From positions 1,488,001 to 1,552,000 of the forward strand of contig NC_026504.1 of NCBI RefSeq assembly GCF_000182925.2: a stretch of 64,000 nt of DNA, read 5' to 3'. The notes below the pieces were generated by a model, which saw only the letters and a program-made list of their open reading frames with translations, was not told the DNA's origin and did no database searches. Every line of letters begins with the position of its first letter. The stretch's first letter is position 1. Shown one piece after another: positions 11,366 to 22,427 of this stretch. This DNA is from Neurospora crassa OR74A. Taxonomy: Eukaryota; Ascomycota; Sordariomycetes; Sordariales; Sordariaceae. The translations under genes were made by a program, and so were the position numbers.

Positions 11366-11495
11366 TTTACTCCGATCAGAGTCTGTTCGTTGCATATCGG
11401 GCAATGGTTATTTACTCTGATCAGAGTCTGAAGATTGTATAGAGACTGAAGGTGGTAATTAGTGTGTGACGTCGTTCATTTCGCTCCGATCGGAG
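11366..11495. promoter_or_regulatory. Three related GATC-centred palindromes
   Basis: Copies lie at 11366-11385, 11411-11430 and 11484-11495. The first two share the 20-base word TTTACTCYGATCAGAGTCTG. The second contains the perfect 14-base palindrome ACTCTGATCAGAGT; the third is the perfect 12-base palindrome CTCCGATCGGAG; the first differs from symmetry at one position pair. Such everted CCG/CGG half-sites resemble targets of zinc-cluster factors, but no factor can be named from sequence. There is no clear gene start nearby, the nearest being the decayed zinc-finger sequence near 11958. Confidence 0.4.
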
Positions 11496-11957
11496 TAGAC
11501 CTTAACTGTAAAGGGGGTGATTGGTTGTTCCGAAGGGTACATACCTAACCACATGGCTCAGGATCGAGTGATGGGACAAGAGTTCCTTTGAGATGGAAGT
11601 TTGAGAGGTGAGCGTACAATGCGTTTAGTCAGCGCCAGCGCGTCCTGATCGTCGTCAACCAAACATAGATGCAAATGTAAATGTGCACCTCGTCTATTTC
11701 TCAACTATTTCATATGGGGGTAGATTCTGTGCCCACTATCGGAAACTATCTCGAGCTCGTCGGCTAACTTCGTTAGGACTCTTTACTCCATCCTCCAAAA
11801 GGCAAGCTTCACGGTTAAGGCAATCATGTCAAACCAGAGTGCCCAAGAGCAGGCAGATATTATCCGAGAATGGAACGACCAACACGCTACCATCGACATT
11901 CTCATTTTGTCCATTTGGCTGTGACCCCCTTCCGCCACCTGGAGAGTTTGGTTGAGG

Positions 11958-13317
11958 ATGGCCACCCCATCAAATAATTCTCTAGCGTTCTGTCAGTCTA
12001 CTCCAGCTCCCGGAAATTCGTCTGCGTCTTGTGGAGGGCGACGCTGGCCACGACAACTGTGGCCAAAACCAGACTCTCATGGGGTTGTTGCTCGAAAATT
12101 CCCTTTCAACTAAAACCGATTCCAAGAACTCGTCGGTAACTTGTCCGTTGTGTCAGACTGATGACACCGCGGACCTCACGGCCAGATCAAAGGTGTGGCC
12201 GACAAGAGCGAATGAAGCTGGAAGTCCACATGAAGACGGGACACACCGGCGAAGCTGTTTGGAAAAGGAAGTGGGGACAAAAGCAGAACGGAGTGTTTGT
12301 TTGCCCGTACTGTCTCGAAGATGGAGTGAAACGAACGTTCACTACCCTGCCCACACTGGTGCGCCATGTTTCACAGAATGACAAACTCGTTTGGGTCTTG
12401 ACACTGCATCCACAGGTTGACAATAAGAGAACCCTGCCCGCGGGCTTCCAGCTGAATGGTTTTGACGAGGGCCATGAGGCTCTCATCATCGGTCGTAACT
12501 TTTGCCACAAATTGATGCCCATAGACGCCGGCACTTGGACAGTGGCCACGACCAGAGTGACCTCAGGGCAACGACAACACAGAAAGAAAGGGGCAAGAGT
12601 GACATACCGGTCGATGAATCCCTTCTTATGCAACTCGGCAGCATTCCTTTGAATGTTCATGCATCGATTCAGGTTCTCTCTTGCCGCCGCCTTAGCCGCA
12701 GCGCCCGACGCCGCCTCCTAGACGGCGAGCGCGCGCAGGGTCATGGGCGATGCCCGGTCGCATCGCTTACCGTCATTTCACCATGAACAGCCCGTTACAC
12801 CACCAACACCGCAATGGGCCGTCGACCCTATCAACGATTTCGACCTATCAAAGTGTACCATCACAGTCGACAGTTTTGCGACAAACATGGCAATGGGCTT
12901 CAATAGTATCGACTATTGGCCGAAGATTCTTGCTCTCCTACGTGCGGTACCTATGCAAACTCCCCTTTGGCGGATGGACAAGTCCTTGGGGATGCCCAGA
13001 TGGGCAAGCACAACCACCAGCTCTCGACCCCGACCCCCGACAATAAGGCTTACTATGCCTCTCTGCGCGATTTGAACCTGTGCATGTCGCATCATCAAGA
13101 AGACATATCAACCTACTTCAGATGTCCGACTTGCAATGCCCATTTCAACAGCATAGGGCAATGGATCGACCATACCCGTCGAGAGCATAGTAACGTGGCC
13201 GTCACAGTTGCCGAAGAGAGATCGAAGCAGACAGTACCGATTACGGCGAAAAGGAACCACTGTATCCCACTGGCACAATGGAAAAAGTCACTGGTATGGG
13301 TTGACCATGAGCTTTGA
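11958..13317 (+). pseudogene. Decayed C2H2 zinc-finger gene
   Basis: Coding-like sequence is spread over different frames on the plus strand. A plausible start is ATGGCCACC at 11958 (MATPSNNSLAFCQSTP), but that frame stops at about residue 50. In other frames there is a CPLCQTDD half-finger near 12136-12165, a segment RMKLEVHMKTGHTG, a finger-like CPYCLEDGVKRTF block near 12300-12370, and a full C-x2-C-x12-H-x4-H finger (CPTCNAHFNSIGQW, then HTRREH) near 13122-13190. Changes of frame between these blocks do not coincide with good intron borders, so a broken gene is more likely than a multi-exon one. Product and age are unknown. A gene with unusual introns remains possible. Confidence 0.5.
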
Positions 13318-14767
13318 CCACAGCGTCAACAACAAGGTCAACGAAGATGCAGGGTTTGGGGCCTGTTATCAACCAACGACTAGCAACCCCGACATGGCTA
13401 AGCTCGAGCTTAGTGACCAGTACACAATTGTGGTAGTGAGACATGGGATGAAGGAGTGACGAGGGAAGCGACATGATCAGATGAAAAGACATGATTTTTT
13501 CTCGGGCTCCTCCCATCGTTTTCTGAGAAACGTCTCATGTACCAAATATGGACTTGAGATCAACTTCTCCATCTTCCCCTCGAACGTCCAGTGTAGGGCT
13601 GCTGTGAATGTGCCCTCCAGATTTCTCTGTATTGCTGGCATGCCACAGGTTGATCAGGCCCAGTGCAGTTGATGCCCACGGGAGTCTAGGGGACCCGGAC
13701 GTCCTGGGACAGTTGGGCGACGCGGTCAACCATGCTGGTCGCTTCCGCAATATAGCGGCTTGTTGCGTCGTCCTATAGGTAAAAAAAAAAAAAAAAAAAA
13801 ACGAGGGAAATCCCCCTTATTCACCTTTGTTGTAAAAAGTCGTGGCGTCTCCCACTGTTGAGAGAGCCGCTTGGTGCACACGTCGAGGCAGTACATATCA
13901 AGATGCAACGTAGGGTCGGGGCCGAAATCTGCATTCGCAAGCCCAAAGCAAGACAGTGTGGCGTCGGTGATGTTAGACCAAAGCGTGCATGGTGTCTGGG
14001 GCAAGAGATGTATCTAAGAAAGCTGGAAAGATGAGAGGGCCCTGTACCTCGTTTCTGGTATTGCGGTGGGACTTCGTAGCCCCGAGGGCAATATTGCCAG
14101 CGCGAAGATAGCTGAATACGGCTAGGGCCTGGAAAATCCTAAACCAATCGTCTACGTGGCACCCCTTGACCGAATGATGGTCACTATCGTCGACCTTTTG
14201 TGGTTTTTCTCTCGGGCCAGTCGAGGGGCCGGATCAACTGTGTCCTCCCTCATGGCGACTTCAAATATCCGCTCATCTGGCTCGAGTGTGGTGACAGTGT
14301 ATGTAGGGGATCTGTCCACGTCAATGAACTCGTCTTCGGTGAGCGCCGCAAACCTCCAGCAGCCTCCAACGTCACATCCAGGAGGCCGTCGATGCGCGCA
14401 TGATCGAAATCTCTACCACTATCAAGAAAGACCATGAAACACTCGAATTTGAAGCTCAACTTCTGAACAAGACGTTCAACGCATATCATAAGGCCTCTTT
14501 GGCGGCGGTGTCAAAATCGGCTTCCTTGTCATAGGCCGACAGGCGTACTGCTGCGCAGGGAATACTCAGGTGGTTATTTGTTTAGGCCCTGCGTGACCGC
14601 ATTTGCTGCGTCTACGCAGTAGCGGACGGCTGCGTAGGCACTACCTGGTCATGGACTTGATGGATGATGGTATTCATTGATGATGAAACTGTCTGAGTCT
14701 AAGTCTGTTTGCGTTGAGCGAGTCGGACTTTGTGTCTAGACTCTTTGGAGCCGCAAGTCCCTCTTAC

Positions 14768-14985
14768 CTTGCGACGTCGGGCTTCCTCACTCCCTTTCTC
14801 CAACAGTCGATGAGTTTTGTAAGGGTAGACTCATGGTGAGGTTCGGTTTTGGCGGTCTTGACAGGCATCTTGGTAGCCGCTTGAGCGGTGGTTTCTCCTC
14901 TTCTCCGCCGCTTTGAAACCTTTTGTAGCCGTTTTGGTGGGAAATTGTCATCAACCTCGACAAATTTGGTCTTCGTCTTAGTGAC
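14768..14985 (-). pseudogene. Basic nuclear-protein-like exon remnant
   Basis: On the minus strand one frame reads as a highly charged segment of about 70 residues (TKTKTKFVEVDDNFPPKRLQ, then VSKRRRRGETT, and LTKLIDCWRKGVRKPDVAR) ending where a GTAAGA donor-like word follows. A stop lies directly upstream, with no obvious acceptor, so this is either one exon of an unresolved gene or a relic. I do not recognise the family. Confidence 0.25.
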
Positions 14986-15913
14986 GGAACCTCAGAGGGA
15001 CACCGTGACATTTTTGTCTGTTACGCTACCGACGTAGATCGAAGACGATTGCTCGGGCTTTTGGAGTATTGTAAAAGAGGTGCACCATAAAACCGGGTTC
15101 GTCTGTCTTCGTAGGTAAATTGTGGTGAGGATTTGAGAGTGACCGAGGTTGGAGGGTTTGGGGACTTGAGGATTGTGGTGAGCTTTTTGTTGAAATTCCA
15201 CATTGGAGTAAAGTAGAGGTAGGTACGTTGCAATAGTCGCCTTGTCCTTGGTTTTCATCAATACAACATCTAGTAGGAGCAGAGTTTTCCATCTTTTTTG
15301 AGGAAGGAACACTTCGTCTTGGTCGGCTTTTTTTGTTAGCTCCTTCCCAGAAAGACCACCTCGATGACGGACTCGGTTGCGTCAGGTGATATCACTCGTT
15401 TCGTGGCGATGGGAGGGGCTTCGGAAGGGCAGGCAACCGAGCAGCCTTAGCTTCATTGTATCGGTGTGTAGAGGTAAGTAATGGGTCGCCTGTCTCCCTC
15501 GCTACTTACCCAGGCCGGGCGGACAAACGACGCAGTTGTAGACGGCAGAGGTACGCTTGGTTTGGTCTTGGTTGAGTTTGTCTAGATTTGGTTAACGACT
15601 TGAATTCCCATCGCCAGATTTCGCAATGGTTCATACACGCTGAAAGGCGGTGCGGAGTGGTTGACACCCGATCAATCGAGGCTTACACAAATATGAGTTG
15701 GACTGAACCGAAGCTGTATCGGGGTCGAGTTGCCTAGTGCCAAGGCGCACCGAAGAGAGGTGAAGGAAATGATGAGAGGAGAACGGAGTAGCTAAGACGG
15801 CACAATGTGGAAGGGAAGTGGAAGTTATCCTCCTTTATTTTCGCCAACTGCTCTGGATTTTCTCCTCTCTCCCACACATATTCACATGAGCTTCCTCGGA
15901 AATGCACCTCCTA

Positions 15914-15916
<3 letters not shown>

Positions 15917-15958
<42 letters not shown>
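15917..15958. repeat. Uninterrupted 42-base T run
   Basis: The longest homopolymer in the window. Unlike the T run at 466-503, the flanking sequence has no A-box or B-box-like words that I can find, so I do not call a SINE here. Confidence 0.8.
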
Positions 15959-15963
<5 letters not shown>

Positions 15964-17170
15964 CCACGTGCTCGTTTCAATGGACAGACAGATAGGTCAT
16001 GGTATCTAAACATCACAAATCAATTTTGGGTCTTCACCAACCATCTTTTCGTGGGCTTTTGTCCGGCATCAAGCCTTCCTGCCCGACCAAGCCATTGGTG
16101 ATTGAGCTGGTAAATTGGCCCGCTATAATCAGTCAGCTGAGAGTGTCTATATCGTTCCTATCGTTAAACTGTGTTGAACAGGACCATGGTCAATAGTGTA
16201 TTGTCTTGACTGTGATCCTTTCCGACAGTTTACCCTCTCATAATCTCATCATATTTCTGGAAAACACCTCTTGAAGAATGAAATGAAGGGGTTGTTGTTG
16301 TTGTTGGACGAGACCTTAGCTACTACGGACTGCTCTATCTACACACTGATGCTTAAGGTACCGAAGAACGGGCGAAGCTCACTTGAGTAGACTTCCTCCT
16401 TGGCCCTCCGGCTGATTACTACAGTCGAGCAACGACTATCGCCGGCCGGAGACCAGAGCGACGATCCAAGTCCAGATATTCTCCGATGTCATGTTCATCA
16501 TTGATGAGCTTCCAGGAAACACGGATTCTATGCCGAATAAAATCTCTCTAATTGGCACCCGCCCTAGATCTCTGACTCTGCGTGGCGCGACGGGTGAAAA
16601 CCTGTCAGGCCGCTGGTGCGCACCCGTGATCCAAACAGGAGTCAACAAAAAATGGCATGATAGTCGGTATCGGATAAAGGGAACACAGATACCGTAGAGG
16701 TACCCAAATTGGAGGTAAACATGAGAGGATAAGAGAGAGATGAGCCGATCTGGGAGCAGAAAGAGCTGCAAAAGGGACGTTGAGGGTCGGCTGTCACATG
16801 CGAGTGAGATACTGTCGTGCAGTCAGTCACATTATGCATGTACCTACCTCTGTTGGGTGTGCCCTTCCAAGGTGTGACACGCATTTTCAGCAAGTACTCT
16901 TGAAAACCTCAGGCGAGATCACATGTGACTGCAGAACCAGGACCACAGACAAAAGGGGGGAATAATTGCCTTTCCTACTTTCGAACGACCGCATTGGAAA
17001 CCCTTACTTACAAACGCCATTAACAACGGACTCAACCACAATCCTGGCATTATCCGTGGCGACCAACTCCTCAATGCGTACCAACCCTTTCATTTTCACC
17101 ACTCATCATACAAACTCCCATCCACCTAGAATCCACACCATACAAACACGCTCTTTCTTAGTTCACCTAT

Positions 17171-18206
17171 CTAAAAGTTGTAAATCTGATCCTGGGTATA
17201 CCCCAACTCCTGCAACACCCCCTTCTTGCCACCTCCTACCCATCCCTTCGTTCCCTTCAACGCCTTCTCCATGGCCGGCGGTCCACAAAGCAACACCTTG
17301 GTCCCCTTGCTCTTCTCCGTCGCACCATTGAGCCCGGCCTGTTCCAGCACCTGCCTAGTCACAAACCCCTTCTGATGCGGGGACTGTGCTGCAGGTTGAG
17401 CAACGACGTAAACAGTCTTCAAGCGGCCAGGGTAGTTCTGCTCAAGCTCGGCGAGCTGGTCACGCAGAAAAATGTCCTCGTCCGTGTTGACGCCCCAGAC
17501 GAGGGTGATACGGGTCTTGTCGGCCGGGTTGGTCAGGATACCGCGGACGAGCTGGTACATGGGGGTGATGCCGGCGCCGCCGGCGATCATGGCCACGTGC
17601 GGGTGCTTGTTGAGAGTCCACTTGAGCTCGGGAATGGGGGCTACGGTTAGGGTGTCGCCAGGCTGGAGCGAGTGCAGGTGAGTGCTTTGCTTGCCGCCGG
17701 GGTAGAGCTTGACCATGAGCTCAACGAAGCCGGGTTCGTCTGGGAGGTGGATGTCGTTAGTGAGATCATAGGTTATTTAGAGTCGGTAACTCACTTAGGT
17801 CATTTGTAGGGGTGTATGGGCGGATAACAGGGAGCCATCGTCCCTTGGGGAAGGAGATGGTCAGAAGAGCAGAGGTGAGGCCCATACCGCTGGGCTGAGA
17901 GCGGTCAGGAAGTTCGAAACGCAATTTCTTGGTATTGTGGTTGATGAGCTCGGTACTGTGCAGGCGCAAGCTGTGGAAGCCAAAGCCGGACAGAGGCAGC
18001 TTGCCCGGCTTGAGATCGCTGGCGTCCATGTTTGTGGCTAAAGCAGTTCCCGTTGCGCTCCCGCTTGCGTTCCGTCTCAGGTAGAAGGCGTAGATTCCCA
18101 GGCCAGCAACACCAGCCGCGACGGCAACTTGAGTACTCATTACACTAGCCTTGAAGGGAGGGCGGAGGAAGTTCGGGTTAATCTTGAATGGATTGTAGGG
18201 AGGCAT
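17171..18206 (-). CDS. mcr1: NADH-cytochrome b5 reductase, mitochondrial Mcr1 type
   Basis: Two exons, 18206-17795 and 17739-17171, separated by a 55-base intron with donor GTGAGT, branch CACTAAC and acceptor CTCCCAG, giving about 326 residues, normal for the family. The enzyme transfers electrons from NADH via FAD to cytochrome b5 or related acceptors, at the mitochondrial outer membrane and intermembrane space in fungi. Visible landmarks are an N-terminal hydrophobic anchor at residues 26-42, the FAD motif RPYTPT at 129-134 completed by NDLNEPGFVELMVK across the splice, the NAD-binding GGAGITPMYQL and CGPPAM segments, and the typical C-terminal end QIYNF. The start is uncertain: a stop lies 12 codons upstream in frame, and the frame just before it encodes a presequence-like peptide (AITRTSLRATPASTTAY). 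A Met at residue 23 is another candidate. Confidence 0.9.
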
Positions 18207-19946
18207 GCTTACAGGCGCGCGGAGGGGTGCTGTCGTTCTTTAATAAGCCGTAGTAGAAGCAGGAGTGGCGCGCAGAGAGGTGCGTGTGATGGCTTGCTTG
18301 AGCTTCAGACGACCGGGCGAGACCAGCAGCTTGTCTGCGTCGTAAATAGTGTTATGCTGTACACAAGGTCTCAATGCGGGATGTAAGGGTTCACAAGGAC
18401 TGAGGTGCACGGCATCCGGAACTCGCCCTGGGGAAGTCCAGGAGGGGCGCAGGCCGAAGGCCAAGTGAAGGCCAAGATCCGGGGCTGAGCCGAAGGGATG
18501 GACAAGGGGGCTTCCATCCCATCCTGATGGGGAGCTTTGGAAGGGTAGGTAGACATGGCGTTCGTTTTGATACTGCCCTGGGGGGCTCAACCAACTGAGA
18601 AGTAAAGATGAGCTGACATCACGCGAGGGAGGAGACGATCAACGTCGGCTGTTTGGACCCGAAACCGGCACCCCAATCCTGTCAGGCGCAGTGGTAGCCA
18701 CAGGCAAATGGCTGAGCTTTATTTTCTGCTTACTCGGTCCCGACGGGCGCCCGACACCAGATCCAACAGAAGGAAGCATCCCGCCGTGCCGTGTTCCGGT
18801 TTTTTTTTCACATTGATGTTGCATCTCCAGTGTACGACCATGTCGGCCAATGTAAACGCCGTGTGCCGACCGGGGACGGATGATGACTGCATCAACGATC
18901 CAGGTAGTGGTTTAACACAAGAGAAAAAAAAAAGAGAAAAAAAAGGTTGATCGAAGATGAGGGCTGGGGTTCAAAACCCTCCTTCAACCGGTAAACCTTG
19001 GATATTGCTGGCTTGGAAGGAAAGAAGAGAGAAAGAAGTGGGTGAAGCTTCCATTGCCCGCTGGAGGAGATGGCACGGTACGTACCGAATGGTATCCGCC
19101 AAAGTGGTGGGGTAATGCAAAGGAAGCACGCTCCCGGTCCTGTCAAGCTCAACTAGGTACCGTGCAGTTCGCTTTGTTAGCAAGATCGGGTCTTTTCCCC
19201 GCAGTGTTCTGTTAGATAACTGATGTGCCTCTAACTGCAAAAGCTCCGGGGTACCTACGGTAGATAAGGTTCTCTTGGTGCCAAGCAAGGGACTGGGACC
19301 CGGACCCTTCATCAACCCACTTCCTCTCTCTCTCTCCACCACCTCGACTCCAAGTCTCCAACTTCACTTCTCATCCGCAGAAAACCGAACCCGCAAGCCC
19401 TCAGTTACCTCGGTGATGCATCTCCGGCCTTCGAGCGTCATGTCTGCCAACTTCTCCATACAGCTATGTACTGGAAAGTTGCAGCGCGCAGAAAACAAAG
19501 TCACGCGGTCAAGACAAGCAGCTCGACGATGTATCCCCCTCGTCCTCAAAAACCATCTCATGTCCCAGAGAGCTTGTATCCATCGTTCTCTTCCTCTCTT
19601 TCTTCCTCATCCTTGCCCACATTGATATAGGCAACCCCAGACCCAAGGAATAGCTCCTTGCACCCTTATACCACCATCGATATAAGACGGTTCAGTATTC
19701 GCATAATGACATCGTCGTATGCTCAAATTCCTCCGCGCCAAGCCTACTTACTCTGAAGCACAGCTGATGCCAGAATCCCGTCAAGTGTTCTGCCGTGTGC
19801 TGTATATCACTATCCACATACAAGCTGTCCTTTTGTCAGTCGGCACCAGTCATCTCGACTTCTTCCTCAGCGCTGCTTGAGACGCACCGACAGACCGAAT
19901 TTCAAGACCCTGAACTGGTTCCAACAGAGAACCATAGAATTACGTC
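18207..19946. other. Divergent intergenic region
   Basis: Lies between the reductase (minus) and the transporter (plus) and must hold both promoters. It contains A-rich runs near 18922-18946 and several GGTACC words (19156, 19250). Short open frames are present on both strands without motifs. Confidence 0.45.
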
Positions 19947-21667
19947 ATGCACGCCTTCCGTGGCCGACCACCGCCCGATGTATCAGAAAAGGAGAAAGGT
20001 GATACTGGTTCACAGCTGGGAGAAGATGCCGACACATTGCACCCTTCAGACTCGGTTTCCAACAGAAATTTCTATGGTCACGCACAAGTCCATGAGGGAC
20101 CACGGCCGAACATCAGGACCGAACTGAAAAAGGATGATGCCTACGACGAACTCCCCTTCTCGTACTCCAAGTCCACGAAATGGATGATTCTCACCGTCGT
20201 CTTTCTCATCCAGACATCTATGAACTTCAACACGTCACTGTACTCCAACGGTCTGACCGGCATCTCTGAAGAATTTGGCATCAGGCTTCAGGAAGCCCGC
20301 TGGGGCGCAGCCATCTTCCTCATCACCTATGCCTTTGGGTGCGAGCTTTGGGCGCCTTGGTCAGAGGAGTTTGGTCGCAAAAAGGTTCTGCAGACCTCGC
20401 TCTTTCTGGTCAATATTTGGTGCATCCCGGTCGCTCTCGCTCCCAATTTCGCAACCATCCTCGTTGGTCGGGCCCTGGGAGGCTTATCATGCGCTGGTGG
20501 CAGTGTCACTCTCGGCATGATTGCCGATATGTACGAGCCTGCTGACCAGCAGGTTGCCGTCTCATTCATCGTCTTTTCCTCGGTGGGCGGATCAGTGCTT
20601 GGCCCCATCGTCGGCGGATTTGTCGAGACCTATCTAGACTGGAGGTGGTGCATCTGGATCCAGCTGCTCTTTGGTGGTTTCGTTCAGTTTCTTCACCTAC
20701 TCCTTGTTCCAGAGACGAGATGTACTATCCATCTCGACAGAATCGCCAAGAAGCGCAGAAAGTCAGGCATGGCGCCCAATCTCTACGGCCCCAATGAACT
20801 CTGTCCTTTCCGTCAACGCTTCAGCTGGAAAGAGGTGATAAAAAAGTGGGGCCGTCCCTTTCGGATGTTTGTTACGGAGCCGATCGTCCTCACTCTCTCA
20901 CTACTGTCAGGATTCTCTGATGCCCTCATCTTTATGCAGATCCAGTCCTTTGTTCTGGTCTACAATCAATGGGGATTTTCCAAGATCCAACTTGGCCTTG
21001 CTTTCGTCCCAATTGGCTTAGGGTACCTGATCGCCTGGCTGTCCTTCTTACCAGTCTTTAAGCGCAACAAGAGGGCGCGCGATCTGAAACCGCATAGCGA
21101 GCATGCGCAGTATGAATCTCGGCTATGGTGGCTTCTCTGGACTGCGCCATGCTTGCCCATAGGTTTGATCATTTTTGCATGGACGTGCAGTGGACCGCCC
21201 ATACATTGGATTGGGACCATGGTCGGGTCTACCATGATTGGCATTGCAAACTACTCCATCTATATGGCCACCATAGACGTAAGCTTAGGTTCTACCTCAT
21301 TGACTGACAAAAGACATGCTAACCAAATACTCAACAGTATATGATCTGCGCTTACGGTCCCTACTCAGCTTCTGCTACCGGAGGTAACGGCTGGGCTCGC
21401 GACTTCCTTGCTGGTGTTCTAACGGTGCCGGCCACGCCCTTCGTCAGCAACATTGGCGGGACGAGGCACTTGGAAATCGCAAACACCATTCTATTCGCTA
21501 TATCCCTTCTTCTTGTTGCGGCTATCTACATAACGTATATCTACGGACCAACTCTCCGTAAGAAGTCCAAATACGCGCAAAAGCTGGCCAAAAATACCAC
21601 CCTAGATGAGTTCGGACGCTCGCGGCCTCCTTCCCAAATCTCCGATCGGGACCAGCTCTGTCTCTGA
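19947..21667 (+). CDS. Major facilitator transporter, DHA1 drug/polyamine:H+ antiporter type
   Basis: Two exons, 19947-21278 and 21338-21667, joined over a 59-base intron (donor GTAAGC, branch GCTAACC, acceptor CAACAG) that continues YSIYMATID into YMICAYGPYS. The product is about 553 residues with a hydrophilic N-terminus of 75 residues and twelve predicted membrane segments. Motif A-like EEFGRKK, GRALGGLSCAGGSVTLGMIA and DWRWCIWIQLLFGG, and a large charged loop between helices 6 and 7, are typical of fungal DHA1 proteins related to polyamine and fluconazole exporters. The C-terminal SASATGGNGWARD loop, fixed by the second exon, is also typical. Substrate cannot be told from sequence. The first Met with an uninterrupted frame was taken as start. 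Confidence 0.88.
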
Positions 21668-22427
21668 CGAGATACATAGAGATCTTGTAGAAGACTCCTT
21701 CTGATTTCGAGTGTGACACGCGTATCTTTTAACTATACGGGGTATGTTCTTGGCTTGACCTTCGTCATTGACTCAATGCGTTCTGAACGTCGAGACCAGG
21801 GATTCGCCTGTGATGGGACGACTCTGGATTCTTACCAAAGCCGCTTACTGAACCTTCTGGTGGGAAATTCTCGGACTCTGGAAAATTGGGTGCTATTACA
21901 GGACGATGAAATATCTTAGCAAGGATATGTTACCACATGCGTACATGTTTTGCGAATATTTCGAGCAGCAATTCCTGACAACGTTGGCAGTTCACGGTGG
22001 CTTTTTGTCGAATTACCAGTACCCATGTATTATTAGCAACATTTGATAAGCAGCTATCACGAGCCTTGTAGCCATATCGACATGATCATTTCCAAGACAC
22101 ATGCAATGGTGGTGTTTTGTGTTTTATGTTGAAGGCGCATGGTGATTGTTATGATACAGATACAGTGCGAGTCGACACGGCTCACTTACACAGCAGGCGA
22201 GAGCCCCACTTTGATCTGGCCAAGGACCCAATTCCACTTTCAGTGCAACGGCCCCGAGTGCCAGTCCACTGAGAGCCACTGTGTTGCGGGGATCGACATG
22301 GACGTTGAACTTTTTTCTTGCCAATACCCAGAATATTGTCTTCCAGTCCCTTGAAACTCCCCATTTCCAATTGATTTTTGCCAGCACCACCACACCTCGA
22401 GGTCTTTTTGCAGTGAAATCATTCAAA
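21668..22427. other. Intergenic between transporter and helicase
   Basis: Contains the transporter 3' untranslated region and the helicase promoter. The frame of the helicase stays open upstream to 22281, but that extension is not conserved-looking and is treated as 5' leader. Confidence 0.5.

Larger units (their letters stand above)
8692..11957. other. Long gene-poor stretch with diverged duplications
   Basis: Over 3 kb without a supportable gene. It contains the promoter of the RNA ligase, a diverged direct repeat (about 8981-9057 and 9220-9317), a repeated GAGGTCAACTTTGAC word (near 9615 and 9740), and three palindromic GATC-centred motifs at 11366-11495. Open frames are short and unconvincing on both strands. 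Confidence 0.5.
13318..17170. other. Accessory stretch with relic coding pieces and homopolymers
   Basis: No intact gene can be supported over nearly 4 kb. Short coding-like pieces occur on the plus strand around 14028-14120 (KDERALYLVSGIAVGLRSP) and 14370-14520 (EISTTIKKDHETLEFEAQLL), and on the minus strand around 14765-15300. There is a 21-A run at 13781-13801 and a 42-T run at 15917-15958. The remaining sequence to 17170 shows no features beyond the 3' side of the reductase gene. Confidence 0.4.

Noticed and set aside
13781-13801. 21-A run as a second SINE tail
   Set aside because: Upstream sequence on the same strand has no A-box or B-box-like words.
16580-16640. tRNA-like look around GGCGCGACGGGTGAAAACC
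   Set aside because: No B box and no paired acceptor; chance stems only.
22281-22427. In-frame upstream extension of dbp7
   Set aside because: The extension is not typical of the family, while MADDGDMFLNFEI at 22428 with a good context is.
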